64,000 nucleotides of DNA from DDH964 sp963806685 (GTDB lineage: Bacteria > Desulfobacterota > Desulfuromonadia > Desulfuromonadales > DDH964): assembly GCA_963806685.1 (NCBI GenBank), contig CAWDZB010000006.1:62001-126000 (forward strand), read 5' to 3'. Positions 60,558-64,000 of the stretch are shown in pieces. Made by a program: the position numbers and the translations under genes. The notes below the pieces were generated by a model. That model was given only the letters and a program-made list of their open reading frames with translations, was not told the DNA's origin and did no database searches. The first letter of the stretch is position 1. Every line of letters starts with the position of its first letter.

Positions 60558-61309
60558 GCGTCCTCCCCGCTGCCGCCGGCCAGGAACCGGCGCAGCTCGG
60601 GACTGGCCGGGTTCCGCAGCAGGATGGCCGCCGGGCCGGCTTCGCAGATCCGCCCCCCTTCCAGGTAGGCGAGATGATCGGCAACCCGCCCGGCGAGGCG
60701 TAGGTCGTGGGTGACCATGACCACGGTGAGCTGCTGTTCCCGGCAGATGGTGCGCAGGGTGTCGGCGAGGCGGTCGCCGGTGGGCCGGTCGAGGGCGCTG
60801 GTCGGCTCGTCGAGAACCAGCAGCGAAGGTCCCGGCAGCAGGGTGCGCGCCAGACTGACCCGCTGCTGCTGGCCGAGGGAGAGGGAGCGCGCCTCCCGCT
60901 CCAGCAGTTCCGGGGTGAGGCCGCAGCGCCGCAGCACCTCGCCCAGCCGGGCGTCGCCGGCCTCGGGGGCCACGCTCCCCCGGTAGCGGAAGGGGAGCTG
61001 CAGGTTGGCGAGAACGCTGCCGGGGAACATGAAGGGCTTCTGCAGCACCAGGCCGACCCGCTGCCGCAGTTCCAGCACCGGGAAGCTTTTCAGCTCTCCA
61101 CCGCGCAGCAGGATGCGCCCGCCATCCGCCTCCTCGAGGCGGTTGAGAAGCCGCACCAAGGTACTCTTCCCGCCCCCGGACGGGCCGACGATAGCGGTCA
61201 GCTCTCCGGAGGGCACCTCCAGGTCGATGCCGCGAAGGATCTCCACTACCGCGCCGCGCTGATCCTTCCGGCACTTGCGCACCCCGGCAAGGGTCAGTTC
61301 CGCCTCCAA
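60554..61309 (-). CDS. fetA: ABC exporter ATPase, FetA-like
   Basis: ATP-binding subunit, 251 residues: Walker A IVGPSGGGKSTLVRLLNR, Q-loop VLQKPFMFPG, signature SLSLGQQQRVSLAR, Walker B LLVLDEPTSALD and switch His in MVTHDLRLAG. It starts with TTG at 61309, 1 nt after the stop of the uracil-DNA glycosylase gene. No better start is visible, but the true start could lie a little downstream. It pairs with the permease at 59754-60557. Confidence 0.91.
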   Translation of the reverse strand: MEAELTLAGVRKCRKDQRGAVVEILRGIDLEVPSGELTAIVGPSGGGKSTLVRLLNRLEEADGGRILLRGGELKSFPVLELRQRVGLVLQKPFMFPGSVLANLQLPFRYRGSVAPEAGDARLGEVLRRCGLTPELLEREARSLSLGQQQRVSLARTLLPGPSLLVLDEPTSALDRPTGDRLADTLRTICREQQLTVVMVTHDLRLAGRVADHLAYLEGGRICEAGPAAILLRNPASPELRRFLAGGSGEDA

Positions 61310-61310
61310 G

Positions 61311-62042
61311 CTACCGCCCCTCGCGCAACCGGGCCATGACCTGCTTCATGTCTTCCCAGACCTCCCGCTTGCCGGCGGGGTTGCGCAGCAGGTAGGCCGG
61401 GTGGAAGGTCGGCATCAGGGGAATCTGCTGGTATTCGCGCCAACGCCCGCGCAGGCGGCCGATCGGCGTCGTCTCGCGCAGCAGGGACTGGGCCGCAAAG
61501 CGGCCGAGGGTGACGATCAGCCGCGGCCGGATTGCCGCCAGCTGGCGCTGGAGAAAGGGCTCGCAGGCGGAGATCTCCTCCGGCTGGGGATCGCGGTTGC
61601 CCGGCGGACGGCACTTTTCGACATTGCAGATGTAGACCTCCTCGCGCTTCAACCCCATGGCGAAGAGGATGCGGTCGAGCAGCCGCCCGGCTTCGCCGAC
61701 GAAGGGCTCCCCCTTCTCGTCCTCCTCACGCCCCGGAGCTTCGCCGACGAAGACTACCCGGGCGTGCGGGTTGCCGGCCCCGAAGACCACCGTCTTGCGC
61801 CCCTGGCAGAGCGGGCAGCGCCGGCAGTCTTCGAGCTCGACGCGGATTTCCTCGAGGGTCTCCCGGCGGCAGGCCGCCTCCCCTCCCTCGTCGAGACCCC
61901 GCACCTCGGGGGGGCAGGCCGGCAAGTGGGTCGGAAGGTCCGGCAGGTCGATTTCGCCGGCGCCGAGCCGGGCCAGGTCCTCGAGGAGGTCCCGGACCTG
62001 GGCGGCGGCTTCGCGCAGTTCGCGTCTGAGGTTCTCGGCCAT
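61311..62042 (-). CDS. Family 4 uracil-DNA glycosylase
   Basis: Iron-sulfur uracil-DNA glycosylase that removes uracil from DNA. The 243-residue protein has the 4Fe-4S cysteines in CRRCPLC, NVEKCRPPGNRDP and EISACEPFL. The catalytic motif A is GEAPGREEDEKGEPFVGEAG, and motif B is the HPAYLLRNP segment. About 70 residues at the N-terminus are helical and variable, as often in this family, which was once annotated as a phage DNA polymerase-related protein. fetA follows immediately, so the three genes may be one transcript. Confidence 0.93.
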   Translation of the reverse strand: MAENLRRELREAAAQVRDLLEDLARLGAGEIDLPDLPTHLPACPPEVRGLDEGGEAACRRETLEEIRVELEDCRRCPLCQGRKTVVFGAGNPHARVVFVGEAPGREEDEKGEPFVGEAGRLLDRILFAMGLKREEVYICNVEKCRPPGNRDPQPEEISACEPFLQRQLAAIRPRLIVTLGRFAAQSLLRETTPIGRLRGRWREYQQIPLMPTFHPAYLLRNPAGKREVWEDMKQVMARLREGR

Positions 62043-62109
62043 CGTTTCTTTACATCCCGGCGGCGGTCGACTATCCTTTTAACAGCGACCCGCGCATGAG
62101 GCCTGTGCC

Positions 62110-63018
62110 TTGAAGATATGTATGATGACGGCCCTGCTGCTGCTCGCCATTCCCCACTCTGCCTGGGCCTGGGGGGTTGGCGTCCACCTGCAGCTCGGCT
62201 CCTATATTCTGGAGAATCTCCAGCTCCTTCCGGCCCAGCTTCAGCAGTTGCTGCTCGCCTGGCCGCAGGATTTCCTTTACGGCTGCATCAGCGCCGACAT
62301 CACCCTCGGCAAAAAATTCACCCACTACCTGCAGCACTGCCACTCCTGGCGGATGGGGAGCAGGATCCTCGCCGAAGCCCAGACCGAACCCCACCGCGCC
62401 TGCGCCTACGGCTACCTCGCCCACCTGGCGGCTGACACCGTCGCCCACTCCTACTTCGTCCCTTTCAAGATGGTGCGCACCTTCAATACGGTGATGCTCA
62501 AACACACCTACTGGGAGATGCGCGCCGAGGCGACCGTCGATCCGAAGGTCTGGCAGGTGGCGCGCAGCGTGGCCCGGAAGCATTACCGCAGCAACGACGC
62601 CCTGCTGCGCAGCATCCTGTCGGACACCATATTCTCCTTCTCCACCAACAAGCGGCTGTTCAACTCGCTGTTACTGCTCAGCCGCCTCCAGCAGTGGCAG
62701 AAGATGCTGCGCTCCCTCAACACCGGCTCGAAGTGGACGATGCCCGAGGAGTACCTCGACGAGTACCTCGGCCTGGCCCGGGAGGCGGTGGTCAGCGTCC
62801 TCTCCGGCCTCGACCAGAGTCCCTACTGGAAGGCCGATCCGACCGGGGAGCGGGCTCTGTATGCGGCCAAGACCATCCGCAAGAATCTCAACCTGCTCTG
62901 GATCGACGGCAAACTCCCCGAAGCCGAGGCCAAGGCGATGCTGGCGGAGTTGCGCCCCCGCTTTCGCGCCGGCATCACCTGCCCGGAACAGCTGCTGGAA
63001 CTCCTTTCGGCCCTCTGA
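62110..63018 (+). CDS. Secreted zinc-dependent phospholipase C-like protein
   Basis: A 302-residue exported protein with signal peptide ICMMTALLLLAIPHSAWA. The mature start WGVGVHLQLGSYIL resembles the Zn-dependent phospholipase C family, in which the N-terminal Trp and several His and Asp bind zinc. Candidate ligands are in CISADITLGKKFTHYLQHCHSW, and in YGYLAHLAADTVAHSYFVP. The C-terminal half is helical and unrecognised. UUG 62110 (GAGG 8 nt upstream) is preferred; ATG 62122 is the alternative. It is divergent from the uracil-DNA glycosylase gene. The activity is inferred. Confidence 0.8.
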   Translation: MKICMMTALLLLAIPHSAWAWGVGVHLQLGSYILENLQLLPAQLQQLLLAWPQDFLYGCISADITLGKKFTHYLQHCHSWRMGSRILAEAQTEPHRACAYGYLAHLAADTVAHSYFVPFKMVRTFNTVMLKHTYWEMRAEATVDPKVWQVARSVARKHYRSNDALLRSILSDTIFSFSTNKRLFNSLLLLSRLQQWQKMLRSLNTGSKWTMPEEYLDEYLGLAREAVVSVLSGLDQSPYWKADPTGERALYAAKTIRKNLNLLWIDGKLPEAEAKAMLAELRPRFRAGITCPEQLLELLSAL

Positions 63019-63030
63019 CCCTCCCGCCCA

Positions 63031-64000
63031 TCACTTCCCGCGCCGCAGTTCCGCGATCCGCTCCAGGATGGCATGGGCGAGGCGCTCCTTGCTCTGCTGC
63101 GGCAGCGCCTGCTGGCGGCCGTCGCGGTAAATAAGCCGCACGATGTTGGTGTCGACGTCGAACCCGGCCCCGGGCTGGGTGACGTCGTTGGCCACGATCA
63201 GGTCGAGGTTCTTGGCAGTCAGCTTCTTGGTGGCGTTGGCGGCCAGATCATCGGTCTCGGCGGCGAACCCGACCAGCAGCCGCTCCCCCTTGAGCTTGCC
63301 GAGTTCGGCCAGGATGTCGGCATTCGCCACCAACTCCAGGATCAGGTCGGCGCCGTCTTTCTTCACCTTCGACCCGGCACGCCGGGCCGGGCGGTAGTCG
63401 GCCACCGCCGCCGCCTTGACGATGATCGTCGCCTCCTCCAACCGGCCCATGACCACCTGGTGCATCTCGGCGGCGCTGGAGACCTGGAGGGTTTCCACCC
63501 CCGCCGGCGGTGTCAGAGCGGTGGGACCGGATACCAGGATCACCCGGGCACCGCGGGCCCGGGCGGCCCGGGCCAGGGCATAGCCCATCTTCCCCGACGA
63601 ACGGTTGCTCAGGTAGCGCACCGGGTCGAGTTCCTCGCGGGTCGGGCCGGCGGTCACCAGCAACGTTTCTCCGGCAAGATCCTGGGGGACGAGCAGCGCC
63701 AGCGACTCCTCGAAAATCGTCTGCGGGTCGGGTAGCTTCCCCTTCCCTTCCCAGCCGCAGGCGAGAAAACCGCTCGCCGGCTCGGCGAAACGATAGCCAA
63801 ATTGCCTCGAGCTGCTGCTGGTTGCGTTGGTAGATGGGATTTTCCCACATGTTGACGTTCATTGCCGGGGCGAAGAGGACCGGGGCTTTGGTCGCCATCA
63901 GGGTGGTGGTCAACAGATCGTCGGCAATGCCGCAGGCCACCTTGCCGATGAGATTGGCGGTGGCCGGTGCCACCACGCAAAGGTCAGCGCGGTCGGCCAG
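63031..64000 (-). CDS. coaBC: Bifunctional CoaBC, 5' end outside window, apparent frameshift
   Basis: Converts phosphopantothenate and Cys to phosphopantetheine in coenzyme A synthesis. The CoaC part (near the right edge) shows VAPATANLIGKVACGIADDL and the active-site APAMNVNMWENP. The CoaB part (63031-63663) shows TAGPTREELDPVRYLSNRSSG and KAAAVADYRP. These lie in different frames. The CoaC frame reads NQQQLEA and then becomes nonsense, while from about 63797 the other frame reads GYRFAEPASGFLACGWEGKGK, the conserved CoaC clamp. One extra base in the AAATT run at 63799-63803 explains it. Because CoaBC is normally essential, a sequencing error or recent mutation is likely. The start lies beyond 64000. 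Confidence 0.9.

Overview
The window is GC-rich chromosomal DNA from a Gram-negative anaerobe or facultative anaerobe, most likely a member of Desulfuromonadota close to Geobacter, Desulfuromonas or Pelobacter. The evidence is a multiheme lipoprotein with the CX4CH...CXXCH arrangement typical of Geobacter, a chemosensory cluster with DUF4388 (PATAN) and HEAT proteins, a TatD/radical-SAM fusion, pyruvate carboxylase, and LptE, lipid A acyltransferase and MurJ, which indicate an outer membrane. Taxonomy is inferred from gene content only.

Layout. 1-5881 (minus): respiratory nitrate reductase operon, diheme cytochrome c then narG then narH, running off the left edge. 5882-6356: shared control region with two FNR/DNR-type palindromes, each placed 41-42 bp from a predicted start site, one for the nar operon and one for a type II NADH dehydrogenase-like gene (6357-7628). 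A Cys-rich DUF1540-like gene follows. 8105-10041 (minus): a group II intron with its reverse transcriptase, inserted directly after the terminator of tRNA-Leu(CAG). 10240-16369: RqcH, an O-acetylhomoserine sulfhydrylase-type enzyme, and a lipoprotein predicted to carry ten c-type hemes. 16542-25601: housekeeping genes (lipid A acyltransferase, trmL, ogt, murJ, rpsT, holA, lptE, leuS, infA).

25713-38665 (minus): a 13-gene chemosensory operon. In transcription order it encodes a DUF4388-receiver-GAF protein, CheY-like regulator, CheA, ExeA-type AAA ATPase, CheW, CheY-like regulator, CheW, zinc-ribbon/receiver protein, HEAT-repeat protein, CheR, CheB, coiled-coil GAF protein and CheY-like regulator. 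There is no chemoreceptor, CheC/X/D or flagellar gene in it, so it probably serves an output other than classical flagellar chemotaxis. This is the most unusual system in the window.

38780-42890 (minus): der, then era, a radical SAM gene and rnc. 43068-49027 (plus): tmk, holB, ricT, metG and the tatD/radical-SAM fusion, behind a near-consensus sigma-70 promoter. 49284-51032: a PAS-GGDEF-EAL cyclic-di-GMP protein. 51277-54729 (minus): pyc. 55022-57161 (minus): a slipin/NfeD membrane pair, divergent from a sigma-54 response regulator (57276-58658). 58856-64000: an MscS channel, a FetAB-like ABC exporter, a family 4 uracil-DNA glycosylase, a zinc-dependent phospholipase C-like secreted protein, and coaBC, which carries an apparent one-base frameshift and runs off the right edge.

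Regulatory layer. Several genes use UUG or GUG starts behind clear Shine-Dalgarno sequences (rpsT, infA, the decaheme lipoprotein, the sigma-54 regulator and a CheY-like regulator). No CRISPR array, prophage or DNA transposon was seen. The only recognised mobile element is the group II intron.
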